Made by a program: the position numbers and the translations under genes
The notes under the pieces: model-generated
Database searches by the model: none
What the model saw: the letters and a program-made list of their open reading frames with translations, nothing else
What the model was told of the DNA's origin: nothing
Shown here: one piece after another, positions 17,601 through 25,725 of the stretch
How the letters are laid out: each line of letters starts with the position of its first letter
Numbering within the stretch: position 1 is the first letter of the stretch
Assembly (NCBI GenBank): GCA_964510575.1
Contig: CAZECN010000003.1
Coordinates: 55,246-119,245, forward strand
Direction: 5' to 3'
DNA: 64,000 bases
DNA from: CALKYB01 sp964510575
GTDB taxonomy: Bacteria; Bdellovibrionota_C; UBA2361; SZUA-149; CALKYB01

Positions 17601-17951
17601 TCCAATCAGCTCAACGTTATGCTTATCAAGTATTCCTTTCTCAGCCACCTCGATAGTAACGTTAAGAGCAGTCTGCCCACCAATGGTAGGCAGAAGCACA
17701 TCTGGCTTTTCTCTTTCAATGACTTTTTCAATAAACTCGGCAGTAATCGGCTCGATGTAAGTTCTATCGGCCAAATTTTCGTCGGTCATTATTGTAGCCG
17801 GGTTAGAGTTAATCAAGATTACCCGGTAACCCTCTTCTTTGAGCGCTTTAACGGCTTGAGTTCCTGAGTAATCAAACTCGCAGGCTTGGCCAATCACAAT
17901 CGGCCCTGAACCAACAACTAAAATTGATTTAATATCGTCTCTGCGTGGCAT
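14646..17951 (-). CDS. carB: Carbamoyl-phosphate synthase large subunit
   Basis: CarB makes carbamoyl phosphate from bicarbonate, ammonia (from CarA) and two ATP. It has 1101 residues, slightly longer than the usual 1070. It opens MPRRDDIKSILVVGSGPIVI and has duplicated ATP-grasp halves, the second repeating the opening as KKIMILGGGPNRIGQGIEFD near residue 560. The C-terminal MGS-like allosteric domain, where UMP or ornithine acts in relatives, runs through to the Ser/Gln-rich end. It is the last gene of the pyrimidine operon, 2 bp after carA, which suggests translational coupling. Confidence 0.98.
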   Translation of the reverse strand: MPRRDDIKSILVVGSGPIVIGQACEFDYSGTQAVKALKEEGYRVILINSNPATIMTDENLADRTYIEPITAEFIEKVIEREKPDVLLPTIGGQTALNVTIEVAEKGILDKHNVELIGAGIDAITKAEDRQSFKEVVSSLGLDSAKSEICHTMEEGKAAAEKIGYPLILRPSRTLGGSGGGVVENEGELEEKLAWGFECSPISELLIEESLVGWKEYELEIMRDKADNAVVICSIENLDPMGTHTGDSITVAPVQTLTDKEYQDLRDGAIAIMNAIGVDTGGSNVQFAVCPKTGRQIVIELNPRVSRSSALASKATGFPIARIAAKLAVGYTLDELPNDITKKTPASFEPSIDYVVVKIPRFTFEKFEGADSTLGTQMKSVGEAMAIARTFPEAYQKAYRSLEVDKTGLFDGEYNEQGELKDLLKEIKNLNPVRPLQIASALAQGASIEDLNKVSGYDIWFLDQMQMIVDMEKSLKGKKIGDVSGSSLLEAKQLGASDARLAWLMNCSEDDVREKRHAEKIRPGFKKVDTCAAEFQSDTPYLYSTYENQSDAPPTDNKKIMILGGGPNRIGQGIEFDYCCVHAAFSLEEAGYETIMVNCNPETVSTDFDTSDRLYFEPLTLEDVLEVVAREKPDGVIIQYGGQTPLRLSAKLKELGVPVIGTPPEAIDATEDREKFRDLLDKLGLKQAESGVASNEAEAVEVANRVDYPLMVRPSFVLGGRAMAIIHNEEELRKYINESVSVSYERPVLLDRFLDNAVEVDVDAVCDGERVIVAGIVEHIERAGIHSGDSSFMLPSKNLSREVLSEIESAAKSLAKEVGVKGLMNVQFAVVGGSEVYIIEVNPRASRSVPFVSKITGIPWAKVGARVMAGESLKQLSESGVYGQLLRFEDYQASIAGIPYVAVKESVFPFVKFRGVDAMLGPEMRSTGEVMGIDTSVEGGFIRAQKATGVELPLKGKVFLSIKDADKKLAILTAKKVAELGFEIVATEGTLKFLSSQGIEATQVNKVREGSPHIVDALESGEIEMVINTPEGTGPLLDSRSIRSTATSLNIPLFTTVAAAEAAVLAIEAAKKGDGFGVKSLQEYIATIDESSTVQQELFQQS

Positions 17952-17953
17952 CT

Positions 17954-19093
17954 CTAAATCCCCTGCTCTACCATCTCTGCAAATCTAGCAAACAAATACT
18001 CAGCATCTCTTGGCCCCGGTGAAGACTCTGGATGATACTGAATAGAAAAAGTCTTTATTTCATCAATTGAAAACCCTTCAACAGTCTTATCGTTGAGGTT
18101 CATGTGCGAAACTTTCAGATCCGCTGGGACCTTTTCCGCGTCTGTTGCAAAACCATGGTTTTGAACAGTGATTTCAATTTTACCTGTTTTCTGATCTTTA
18201 ACAGGATGATTACCTCCACGGTGACCAAAAGGAAGTTTAAAAGTCGGAGCACCCAAAGCATGGCCTAAGATTTGGTGTCCTAAGCAAATTCCAAACATCG
18301 GATACTTTCCTTTAAGAGCCTTAACCGTTTCAATGCCGTAAGTTACAACTGCAGGGTCTCCTGGGCCGTTAGAGAGAAAAACACCATCTGGCTTAAGAGC
18401 TTCAATCTCCTCAGCTGAAGTGCTGGCTGGAACCACAGTTACTCTGAACCCCTGGTCAACCAAAAGGCGGAGAATATTAAACTTAACGCCAAAGTCTATG
18501 GCAACAATGTGTTTTCTTTTCTCGAATTCAGGCCCTGCGTGTTCGCTATATCCCTGACCTCTCTTCCACGTTCCTTGAGACCATGTGTAAGGCTCTTTGC
18601 AAGTAACCTCTTTGACAAGGTCCTGGCCTTCTATTCCTGGCAGAGCTTTTACATCGGCGAGAATAGCCTCAACATCAGTTCGAGAACTGGAGACGATTCC
18701 CATCTGAGAGCCATTATCTCTTAAGTGAAGAACTAGCTCTCTAGTATCCACTCCAGAAATTCCAACTAGCTCATTTTTCTCAAGCCAGTCTTGGAAACTC
18801 ATTTCCGAGCGGTAGTTACTACTAAGGTTAGAAAATTTTCTTACAATCACACCCTTGGCATGAGTAGCAAAAGACTCAACATCTTCTGAGTTGCAACCCA
18901 CGTTACCGATATGAGGGTAAGTAAAAGTTAGAAGCTGGTTCGCATAAGAAGGGTCAGTTAAAATTTCCTGGTAGCCGGTCATCGAAGTATTAAAAACAAC
19001 TTCCCCACTAGCCTCACCAATATGCCCGCAAGCCTCTCCTCTAAAGACTTTTCCATCTGCTAGAACTAAAACTGCTTCCTTAGTCTTACTCAT
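17954..19093 (-). CDS. carA: Carbamoyl-phosphate synthase small (glutaminase) subunit
   Basis: CarA hydrolyses glutamine and channels ammonia to CarB. The product is 379 residues. The N-terminal CPSase_sm domain has FNTSMTGYQEILTDPSY. The class I amidotransferase domain has FGICLGHQ (nucleophile Cys), LPFGHRGGNHPV, and HPESSPGPRD with the catalytic His-Glu pair. The gene lies between pyrC and carB in the operon. Arginine synthesis could share this enzyme, but no arg biosynthetic gene is present in the window. Confidence 0.98.
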   Translation of the reverse strand: MSKTKEAVLVLADGKVFRGEACGHIGEASGEVVFNTSMTGYQEILTDPSYANQLLTFTYPHIGNVGCNSEDVESFATHAKGVIVRKFSNLSSNYRSEMSFQDWLEKNELVGISGVDTRELVLHLRDNGSQMGIVSSSRTDVEAILADVKALPGIEGQDLVKEVTCKEPYTWSQGTWKRGQGYSEHAGPEFEKRKHIVAIDFGVKFNILRLLVDQGFRVTVVPASTSAEEIEALKPDGVFLSNGPGDPAVVTYGIETVKALKGKYPMFGICLGHQILGHALGAPTFKLPFGHRGGNHPVKDQKTGKIEITVQNHGFATDAEKVPADLKVSHMNLNDKTVEGFSIDEIKTFSIQYHPESSPGPRDAEYLFARFAEMVEQGI

Positions 19094-19141
19094 TTATACC
19101 TCTCAGCTTTATACTTTTACTGTCTCTTTTTACTGACTCTA

Positions 19142-20443
19142 TTAACTATAAAGGCCTTTCGAATCGAACACCTTACGACCCGCAACAACCGTAAATCTGG
19201 CTAGCCCTTGAAGCTCGCGTCCAAAAAATGGGGAGTTCGAACTCAAGGAAAGATTATGCTCTTTGCCAAAAGTAATTTTACTCTCTTGATCAATAACAGA
19301 AATATCCGCGACTGAGCCCTTCTCTAAACTCACCTGCTCAAGTCCATAGCAAGCTCGAGCATCACTTGTAACAGAGGCAATCGCCCTCTCAAGACTTAGG
19401 GCACCTTCTCTTACTTTCTCCAGCAACAGAGGAACAGTGGTTTGTAGGCCAAGAATACCAAGGGAGGCGTCACCAAAAGCAACTCTCTTTGAATCCTCCT
19501 CGTGCGGAGCATGGTCACTAGCCACACAATCGATTGTTCCGTCCGCTAATCCCTCAAGCAGACCTTTAATGTCTTCCTGTTTGCGAAGAGGCATGCTCAT
19601 TTTAGCCGAGGTGTCGTATTCAGTTACAGCGGTCTCATCAAGGATGAAGTAGTGAGGCGCTGTTTCAGCAGTCACCTTAGCACCATCCTTCTTGGCCCTT
19701 CGAATCAGTTCCACACCACGAGCCGTACTGACGTGACAAAAATGAACTCTACCTCCAGTTAGTAAGGCAAGTTCAATATCTCTTGAAATCATCACATTCT
19801 CAGCAGCTGCTGGCATACCTTTTAAGCCAAGCTCTACACTTAGCTCGGACTCATTCATTGAAAACCCATTGCTAAGCGAAGTATCTTCCTCGTGACAGGC
19901 AAGAACTAAGTTCATCATCTTGCCATACTCTAGAGCACATCTCATCAAAGCAGAATTCCAAACTGGCCAACCATCATCTGAAAAGGCAACACAACCTGCT
20001 TCCCAAAGTTCAACCATTGGAGCCAGACTTTCACCTTTTAATTTCTCTGAGATCGCACCAATTGGATGCACTCTTGCTCCACCAGCTAGTGCTGACTTTT
20101 CAATAATAAACTCCACAACCTGAGCGGTGTCGATTACTGGATTGGTATTAGGCATGCAGCAGACAGAAGTAAATCCACCGGCAGCCGCGGTCTTCGCACC
20201 AGACTCAATGGTTTCCTTCCACTCGAATCCTGGCTCTCTCAAATGAACATGAATATCAATTAGGCCAGGTGTTACCAAAGCACCGGATGCGTCCAGAACT
20301 TCTGCTTCACTTTCAGAGTCGAAGGCCCCAGGCTTTCCAGTAGCTTCGATAACTCCATCAACTGCGAGAAGATCTCCCTTCTCTTTTAAACCCTTTGCAG
20401 GGTCCAGCAGAGTCCCTCCCTTAATTAGAAGTTTACTACTCAT
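19142..20443 (-). CDS. pyrC: Dihydroorotase (type I)
   Basis: Zinc amidohydrolase that cyclises N-carbamoyl-aspartate to dihydroorotate. The 433-residue protein has IDIHVHLREPGFEWKETIE with the metal-binding HxH, CCMPNTNPV with the substrate-binding Asn, CHVSTARG, and ASDHAPHEEDSK with the catalytic Asp. This long form belongs to the type I (PyrC of Gram-positives, AllB-like) group rather than the short E. coli type. Its start overlaps the end of pyrB by 8 nt, which indicates translational coupling. Confidence 0.97.
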   Translation of the reverse strand: MSSKLLIKGGTLLDPAKGLKEKGDLLAVDGVIEATGKPGAFDSESEAEVLDASGALVTPGLIDIHVHLREPGFEWKETIESGAKTAAAGGFTSVCCMPNTNPVIDTAQVVEFIIEKSALAGGARVHPIGAISEKLKGESLAPMVELWEAGCVAFSDDGWPVWNSALMRCALEYGKMMNLVLACHEEDTSLSNGFSMNESELSVELGLKGMPAAAENVMISRDIELALLTGGRVHFCHVSTARGVELIRRAKKDGAKVTAETAPHYFILDETAVTEYDTSAKMSMPLRKQEDIKGLLEGLADGTIDCVASDHAPHEEDSKRVAFGDASLGILGLQTTVPLLLEKVREGALSLERAIASVTSDARACYGLEQVSLEKGSVADISVIDQESKITFGKEHNLSLSSNSPFFGRELQGLARFTVVAGRKVFDSKGLYS

Positions 20444-21419
20444 TAGATACTAGCTCCTTAATTCCTGCCTCGGAGGAAGAGTCCCTCCCTTTGTTATCAG
20501 CACCCGTAGCAAGTAAAAATAAAACTGCCATTCTAACCGCAACTCCCAACTCCACCTGCTCTTCTATATGCGACCGAGGGCCATCAGCTACATCAGAGGA
20601 AATTTCAGTACCTCGAATAATAGGTCCGGGGGCGAGCACTATGCAGTCTGGGGCGTAATCCTTAAGCCGCTCCTCGGTAATACAGTAAAGGCGGGAATAC
20701 TCCTCAAGCGAAGGTATGTAGATATCTTTTTGATACTCGTGCTTCATCCGAAGAGAGACCACTACATCAGCCCCCTCTATCCCCCGTTTCATATCCGGAA
20801 AGACTTCAGCCCCCATACCTTCAAACTCTGTAACTGCTAGCGTAGGCGGAGCAACTAATCTGACTCTGCAGCCAAACAGTTTAAGCAAGTAAATGTTGGA
20901 GCGAACCACTCGGCTACGAAGAGCATCTCCTACAAAACTAACGCTCAGGTTTTCCAAAGTTCCCAGCTTTCTTCTAATACAAAGGGCGTCCAGCAAAGCT
21001 TGGGTTGGGTGCTCATGAAGTCCATCACCTGCATTAACCACCGAAGTCTCTGGCAAATGGTCTGCCACTAACTTACAGGCTCCACTCGCAGGATGCCTCA
21101 TCACCACAACATCAGGCGACATAGATTGAATTGTAAGGGCGGTGTCGATTAAGGACTCCCCCTTGGAGGTACTGCTAGAAGAAGCTCCGAAGTTAATTAC
21201 GTCCGCACTTAATCTCTTACCAGCTAGCTCAAAGCTCATCCTGGTTCGAGTCGAAGCCTCGAAGAACATGTTTACTATGGTCTTTCCTCTTAGGGCTGGA
21301 ACCTTCTTAACCGCTCGCTTATTAACATCAACAAACTGATCAGCACTGTCCAGAAGGGCTAGCACTTGCTCCTTCTCCAGACCTTTTATACCAAGCAGAT
21401 GTTTAAGTTCGCTGTTCAT
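20436..21419 (-). CDS. pyrB: Aspartate carbamoyltransferase catalytic subunit
   Basis: Condenses carbamoyl phosphate and aspartate to N-carbamoyl-aspartate, the committed pyrimidine step. The 327-residue protein contains FEASTRTRMSFE (carbamoyl phosphate site), VVMRHPASGA, DGLHEHPTQALLD, and APGPIIRGTEI. A 20-residue hydrophilic tail extends beyond the catalytic core. There is no pyrI regulatory subunit in the operon, so feedback by CTP through PyrI is not expected here; control is likelier at the leader through PyrR. It begins 26 bp after pyrR. Confidence 0.98.
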   Translation of the reverse strand: MNSELKHLLGIKGLEKEQVLALLDSADQFVDVNKRAVKKVPALRGKTIVNMFFEASTRTRMSFELAGKRLSADVINFGASSSSTSKGESLIDTALTIQSMSPDVVVMRHPASGACKLVADHLPETSVVNAGDGLHEHPTQALLDALCIRRKLGTLENLSVSFVGDALRSRVVRSNIYLLKLFGCRVRLVAPPTLAVTEFEGMGAEVFPDMKRGIEGADVVVSLRMKHEYQKDIYIPSLEEYSRLYCITEERLKDYAPDCIVLAPGPIIRGTEISSDVADGPRSHIEEQVELGVAVRMAVLFLLATGADNKGRDSSSEAGIKELVSNE

Positions 21420-21445
21420 GATTAAGTTAAAAGCCCCTTAGATAC

Positions 21446-22015
21446 TTACTTCCCAGACTTATGAATAAACACTCCTTCTTCTTCATCGTGGTCTTCTAAA
21501 TGCACTCTAACGAATTGCTCTCTTTCAGTCGGAATATTCTTACCAACGTAGTCAGCTCTGATTGGAAGTTCTCGGTGACCTCTGTCACAAAGAACCGCTA
21601 GCTGAACAGCTTGCGGGCGACCAAAGTCTATAACAGCATCAAGCGCAGCTCGTATTGTTCGCCCGGTAAACAGAACATCATCCACCAGGACTATTTTGTG
21701 CTCATCAACGTGAAAGGGAATGCTTGTTCCCTGGACCACAGGTTGGTCGGCTCCCTGCCCGAGGTCATCTCTATAGAGTGTAATGTCCACTACTCCAAAA
21801 GGAATCTCAACTCCGTCAATTTCTTTAATCTTGGAGACAATCCGCTGACCCAGAGTCTCGCCCCTAGTTCTAATGCCGACTATGGCGAGCTTTTTTCCAC
21901 CCTTGTTATTCTCTAGTATTTCGTGGGCCATACGGGTGATTGAACGATCCACCTGCTCTGCATCCATCAATTCAGTCCAGACACTTCGATCAAATTTCTT
22001 TCCCTCACCCGACAT
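21446..22015 (-). CDS. pyrR: Bifunctional pyrimidine operon regulator PyrR/uracil phosphoribosyltransferase
   Basis: PyrR binds UMP and the pyr leader RNA to attenuate transcription, and usually has UPRTase activity. The 189-residue protein has the PRPP-binding motif IVLVDDVLFTGRTIRAALD and the family N-terminus with ARxxHEIxE-like TRMAHEILENN and GIRTRGE. As first gene of its own operon, downstream of a leader containing a PyrR-box-like sequence, it is expected to be autoregulated. Its ATG overlaps by one base the stop of a possible 81-codon leader frame (22015-22260). Confidence 0.97.
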   Translation of the reverse strand: MSGEGKKFDRSVWTELMDAEQVDRSITRMAHEILENNKGGKKLAIVGIRTRGETLGQRIVSKIKEIDGVEIPFGVVDITLYRDDLGQGADQPVVQGTSIPFHVDEHKIVLVDDVLFTGRTIRAALDAVIDFGRPQAVQLAVLCDRGHRELPIRADYVGKNIPTEREQFVRVHLEDHDEEEGVFIHKSGK

Positions 22016-22218
22016 TACGAGACTCTCCTAGATAATTGGCTTCCTTGGGAAGCAGATTGATAAAATCCAAGCCCACGGACCTGTTCACTCAAACAAGCTG
22101 TGGAAAAGCATGTTGTGGAAAACTTAATATTAGAAAAAGAAGGATTTTTGGCCTCAGACTGTGGCCTCGCCCCAACCCTGTTAGAACCCAGGGAGCACGC
22201 TTTCAGATAGTTCATTTG

Positions 22219-22252
22219 ACCCTTTGCAGCCTCGCGGGACCGCCTTAAAAGG
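22219..22252 (-). promoter_or_regulatory. PyrR-binding leader element (pyrimidine attenuator)
   Basis: The transcribed (minus) strand reads CCTTTTAAGG, then GGTCCCGCGAGGCTG, then CAAAGGGT. This matches the conserved anti-antiterminator hairpin bound by PyrR: pairing flanks around GUCC-N-G-N-GAGGCU and a purine-rich AAGG on the 3' side. It begins about 15 nt after the predicted transcript start. Further 3', CCCTG/CAGGG and GGCC/GGCC pairings near 22156-22192, followed by T-runs, could form the competing antiterminator and terminator. The exact fold needs computation. Confidence 0.7.
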
Positions 22253-22273
22253 TTTTTCATTGCTTAACAGAGG

Positions 22274-22301
22274 ATTATAGCAGGAAGCTAAGATTTGGCA
22301 A
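22274..22301 (-). promoter_or_regulatory. Sigma-70-type promoter of the pyr operon
   Basis: On the minus strand TTGCCA (22296-22301) and TATAAT (22274-22279) are separated by 16 nt. They differ from consensus by one base in the -35 box and none in the -10 box. Initiation would be near 22267, giving a 250-nt leader before pyrR that contains the PyrR-box-like element. Confidence 0.75.
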
Positions 22302-22393
22302 GTTCCCAAAAACAAATATCAACTAAAGCTAAGAAGATTCAAACAAGAAACGTCAAAGCTAGATATTCCGCCAAGTTTCCAAATGGTCACTAA

Positions 22394-22960
22394 TTACTTA
22401 GACTCAACAATACTGCCATCCTCAGCTATTTGATCCCAAATTGGGGCAATATCCAAGCCCTCTGATTCAAGCACAGCCATCACTACGACCAACTCTGGAG
22501 TAACTGTTTGAAGTTTCATCCTATTGATAGTTTCTTGAATTCTATCATACGGGATTTCACTTTCCCGAATTTTTTCGACTGACATAAACGACATCAACTC
22601 GTCATTGCTTATTGGCCGAATCATTTCCTGAGTTGAGTCCTTGCTATGAGCTAGCTCTTGATTCGAGCTATCTATCGTAAATACTCGACGATCCTTGTCG
22701 TAAAGAACAGGACTCATCAGCTGTTCTTGCTGATTTCGAGCTTGGTTAAAAAGTTTTTGCAAAGACCCCGGAAGAAGAAGACTAGGAAGTGTTGTAGAGG
22801 ACAATACCGAAGGGTCCACCACAGAATGAGCTGGCTCTTCCACGTGCCCTCTTATTTTGTCTAGCTCCTCCTGTAAAGTAGTGCCTGAAAGGCCACTACT
22901 ACTAGACTCGGTCTCTGATAAAATATCCTCGGCACTATTGTTTGTATTTAGCTTTACCAT
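22394..22960 (-). CDS. Hypothetical protein
   Basis: 188 residues with no recognisable family. The N-terminal 50 residues are Ser/Thr/Glu-rich and probably disordered. The middle has SLLLPGSLQKLFNQARNQQEQL, and the C-terminal third (ISNDELMSFMSVEKIRESE... onwards) looks helical and acidic. There is no signal peptide or membrane segment, so it is presumably cytoplasmic. It lies downstream of a region of palindromic repeats that would form its leader. Function unknown. Confidence 0.55.
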   Translation of the reverse strand: MVKLNTNNSAEDILSETESSSSGLSGTTLQEELDKIRGHVEEPAHSVVDPSVLSSTTLPSLLLPGSLQKLFNQARNQQEQLMSPVLYDKDRRVFTIDSSNQELAHSKDSTQEMIRPISNDELMSFMSVEKIRESEIPYDRIQETINRMKLQTVTPELVVVMAVLESEGLDIAPIWDQIAEDGSIVESK

Positions 22961-23037
22961 ACCTCTGTTATGGGCAAGAAAAATATGGTGTATACTGAAA
23001 CCACTTTAAATTCAGTGTTTCTAAATCTTACATTGGC

Positions 23038-23131
23038 GCAGTATCTGTTTTCTGGCCATGCTAACGCATGGCTAATATACTCAACCCGTCTGGATATCTA
23101 AAATACGGAATTTAAATCAGGTTGAGTATAC
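23038..23131. repeat. Palindromic element, copy A
   Basis: A hairpin GCCATGC-TAAC-GCATGGC (23056-23073) is followed by a TA-bounded inverted repeat, TATACTCAACC (23076-23086) and GGTTGAGTATA (23120-23130). Inside the latter lies a short inner stem CCGT/ACGG. It aligns with copy B (23285-23378) along about 90 nt. Shared parts are the GTAT..TT start, TGGC..TGCTA.CGC, the TATAC arm and a conserved GAATTTAAA.CAG before the closing arm. Confidence 0.55.
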
Positions 23132-23160
23132 GCGTTGCGATAGCAAAGCCATTAAACTCC

Positions 23161-23375
23161 TATACCCCGTCTAAAAATATGCTGAGAAACGAAGCTTCGC
23201 AAGAAAATCATAAAACACACTAAAAATGCTAAAGTTATAATTTTTCTTATCAAGAGCTTCTCTATTGTAGGCATATTTCAGGCTTCGGTATATTTGTTGT
23301 TTGGCTGTGCTACGCTCTGCATATACCCCTTCACGACGGACGAAAAAAGTCAGAATTTAAAGCAGACGGGGTATA
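23161..23375. repeat. 12-bp terminal inverted repeats spanning 215 bp, MITE-like; includes element copy B
   Basis: TATACCCCGTCT (23161-23172) is the exact reverse complement of AGACGGGGTATA (23364-23375), so a 215-bp segment is bounded by perfect 12-bp inverted repeats with TA at each end. Its right part (from about 23285) is copy B of the repeat, with its own short inverted repeat ATATACCCC (23321-23329)/GGGGTATAT (23368-23376) and GAATTTAAA-GCAG. There is no transposase frame inside. The structure suits a non-autonomous element of a TA-targeting family, but could equally be a structured RNA locus. Confidence 0.5.
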
Positions 23376-23395
23376 TCAAGTTATCCTTACAGGCA

Positions 23396-24769
23396 TTAGC
23401 CACCCAAAATATCCGACCTCTCCATCAAATAGATGATTAGCTCAGTGGCTTCAATTGACAGCTTACAAACTAGTGTACCGCCTGGCAGATCAAAAAAAAT
23501 CAGCAAAAGCCCAATAAGTCCCAGACTTATTGAAAACAAAGAGAACAAAGGTGCGACGACAAGATTGTTGATAGGCTGAAGTAAACTAAATTGACCTGTC
23601 CAAATATAAATAACCGGCGCAGTAAAGAGCCATGCAAAAAAACTGACTAAGCAAGCTGTAATAACCTTACTCAAGGAAACGGAGACTATGGTAATACATT
23701 GAGAAAGCTTCACTGCTATGCCTATTCCAAATAGGGCTAAAAATATTAGCTGTGGTCCCATATCCAACCAGGCCCCTGGCCAACAAGATAAAAATACCAG
23801 AGCCACTAGCAGGAGCGACCTCAGGCTGGTAAGCCTAGCTCCCAAAATCCTACTACAGCAAAACATGAAGAGCATGAAAAGAGCTCTTAAGGTTGCTTGC
23901 TCACCTCCTGCCAGCCAAACGTACAGGCAACTAACAGCCAATCCCAGACCTGACAACAGAACTGCTCGAGGGAGAAGATGGAAATAATTAATTCTATTTG
24001 TAAGCAGGGTAAACAGCCAACAAGCCATACCAAAGACAACCCCAGTATGAAAGCCTGAAACAACTAGTAAATGGCTAAGCCCTGTGCTCTTAAACAGCTC
24101 AGTTACTCTGCTTCCGGGCAAACTACGCTCACCTAAAGTGGCAGCAAGTATGACTCCTAATGCCTCCTCACTACCCTCGAATTGATTAAAAAGGTTTTGG
24201 ATAAACCTTCTCTTTCGCTTTGGACAGCCTTGGGTGGTGATCTCTATAATTTTTACTGATTTAACCCGAAGTAGCCCTTGATAACCTCTCCGGTAAAGAT
24301 GTCCCTCCCATGACCTTGGCAAAGGCCTGGTGCTAGGACTACTCCAAACAACAAGTTTTCCTGAAATTTTTAGCTTAGAGTTTTTACCAAGACAGTGATC
24401 GGAAGAGGCAGGGATATTTGCAAAGACCTTTTCAAAACCCTCGCCAAAAAGGCTAGCTCTATATGCCCCACCATAGGTTCGGTAAGCAGCTTGGTCCAAC
24501 CCAAGGACTAAAGGTTCATCTTTGGCACTTACTTTATCGATACTATCGGTTGAAAAAATAAGGTGAAAAAGAAGAAGAGAGAATGAAGCTAAAACAACAA
24601 AAACAGGTAGGCGAGAGATCCTAAAAATTGTGAAAAATAGTCCAACGACAAGAACTAAAGAAAAAACAGTGGCCGATTTGGGATTGATCAAGAATAACCC
24701 CTGCCCCAAGCCAACTAGAAGAATAAGAGCCAATAGCTGACTATTCTCAATAAGTCTCAATCGAGTCAC
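23396..24769 (-). CDS. ComEC/Rec2-family membrane protein without the C-terminal hydrolase domain
   Basis: A 457-residue polytopic membrane protein. The N-terminus has several transmembrane segments and an OB-like soluble region around residues 100-175. It is followed by the Competence domain with the signature GLSHLLVVSGFHTGVVFG and GGEQATLRALFMLF. ComEC conducts single-stranded DNA across the inner membrane in natural transformation. Full-length ComEC is about 700-800 residues and ends in a metallo-beta-lactamase-like nuclease domain; here the protein stops after the last helices (...MERSDILGG). No other competence gene is nearby. Confidence 0.8.
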   Translation of the reverse strand: MTRLRLIENSQLLALILLVGLGQGLFLINPKSATVFSLVLVVGLFFTIFRISRLPVFVVLASFSLLLFHLIFSTDSIDKVSAKDEPLVLGLDQAAYRTYGGAYRASLFGEGFEKVFANIPASSDHCLGKNSKLKISGKLVVWSSPSTRPLPRSWEGHLYRRGYQGLLRVKSVKIIEITTQGCPKRKRRFIQNLFNQFEGSEEALGVILAATLGERSLPGSRVTELFKSTGLSHLLVVSGFHTGVVFGMACWLFTLLTNRINYFHLLPRAVLLSGLGLAVSCLYVWLAGGEQATLRALFMLFMFCCSRILGARLTSLRSLLLVALVFLSCWPGAWLDMGPQLIFLALFGIGIAVKLSQCITIVSVSLSKVITACLVSFFAWLFTAPVIYIWTGQFSLLQPINNLVVAPLFSLFSISLGLIGLLLIFFDLPGGTLVCKLSIEATELIIYLMERSDILGG

Positions 24770-24877
24770 TTCAGACTGGTCGTTCCACCCTGTTTATAAC
24801 TTTTTAAAAGGGCTCAAAACTTGCACCTGAGCCTGCTCCCAGATAAGCTTTCGATCTAATTTATTCTTAGCAAAACT

Positions 24878-25654
24878 ATGCATCAGCAATTCTCTAAATC
24901 CCTAAAACTCGTCTCTACTTCTCACTCTCTGCTGCTGAGCGGCCTATTACTACTTTCGACTTCTTGTTCCTCTCACTCAATTAGCGAAAACCAAGAGATT
25001 GCTGCCTCTGAATCCACAATGGCTTGGATGAAACAAGAATACGGAATTATTGAAGACCCAGAGGTGAAAATCCTAATTAATGATATTCAATCCCGTCTCT
25101 CCCGAGCTATCTCAGAGAGTGGTTTGAGCAGCAAAAAGAAATTCAGTTGGCAGGTCCACCTAGTCAATTCAGCAACACCCAATGCTTTTTCGGCTGGCGG
25201 GGGAAAAGTTTTCATCACAACTGGGCTTTTCAAGTTGTTAGGAAGCGAGGCTGAGCTTGCTTCTGTAATTAGCCACGAATTTGCCCATCAGCTTCTTGAC
25301 CATCCGAAAAACGCCATAGCTAAAGTTTTAAAGGAAAACTCTTCTTCGGCTAACCAAGCACCGTCTTTGGTTTACTCCGATCAGCATGAGATCGAGGCTG
25401 ATCGGGCTGGTCTAAAAATCATGAAACTAGCTGGCTATGATATCAGACACGCACTGACAGCCCTTAGTAGTGGCTATAAACGTGCTGGACATTCCAATAC
25501 TCCGCTTGCCTGGCAAACGGCCCAAAGAAAGAATCCTCACCTCGACCGACGCCTTGCAGAGCTTTTCGTCGAAGTTTACGATAAAAACCAATTATCCCCC
25601 TCTAGGCGCTCTAGTCGCCAGTTCAATAAAGCCAAAGGCAGTTTGAGCCGATAA
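24878..25654 (+). CDS. M48-family metalloprotease, lipoprotein
   Basis: 258 residues with a lipoprotein signal ending in LLLSTSC (Cys about residue 30). The peptidase domain has SAGGGKVFITTGLFKLL, the zinc motif HEFAH (HExxH) and the downstream third-ligand region HEIEADRAGLKIM. This matches short BepA/LoiP-like M48 proteases that act in the periplasm on misfolded outer-membrane proteins. There are no TPR repeats at the C-terminus, unlike BepA. The C-terminal tail is Ser/Arg-rich. It is divergent from the ComEC-like gene and upstream of the repeat protein, with a 126-bp gap. Confidence 0.88.
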   Translation: MHQQFSKSLKLVSTSHSLLLSGLLLLSTSCSSHSISENQEIAASESTMAWMKQEYGIIEDPEVKILINDIQSRLSRAISESGLSSKKKFSWQVHLVNSATPNAFSAGGGKVFITTGLFKLLGSEAELASVISHEFAHQLLDHPKNAIAKVLKENSSSANQAPSLVYSDQHEIEADRAGLKIMKLAGYDIRHALTALSSGYKRAGHSNTPLAWQTAQRKNPHLDRRLAELFVEVYDKNQLSPSRRSSRQFNKAKGSLSR

Positions 25655-25725
25655 ACCCTTCTTTTTCGCCGTATTTTCAGTGCCTTAGCATACCTCCTAG
25701 GTAATGCAACGTTTTATCCTTAATT

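Noticed and set aside
23038..23378. Integron attC sites
   Set aside because: The inverted arms lack the GTTRRRY/RYYYAAC core sites, there is no integrase, and neighbouring genes do not look like cassettes.
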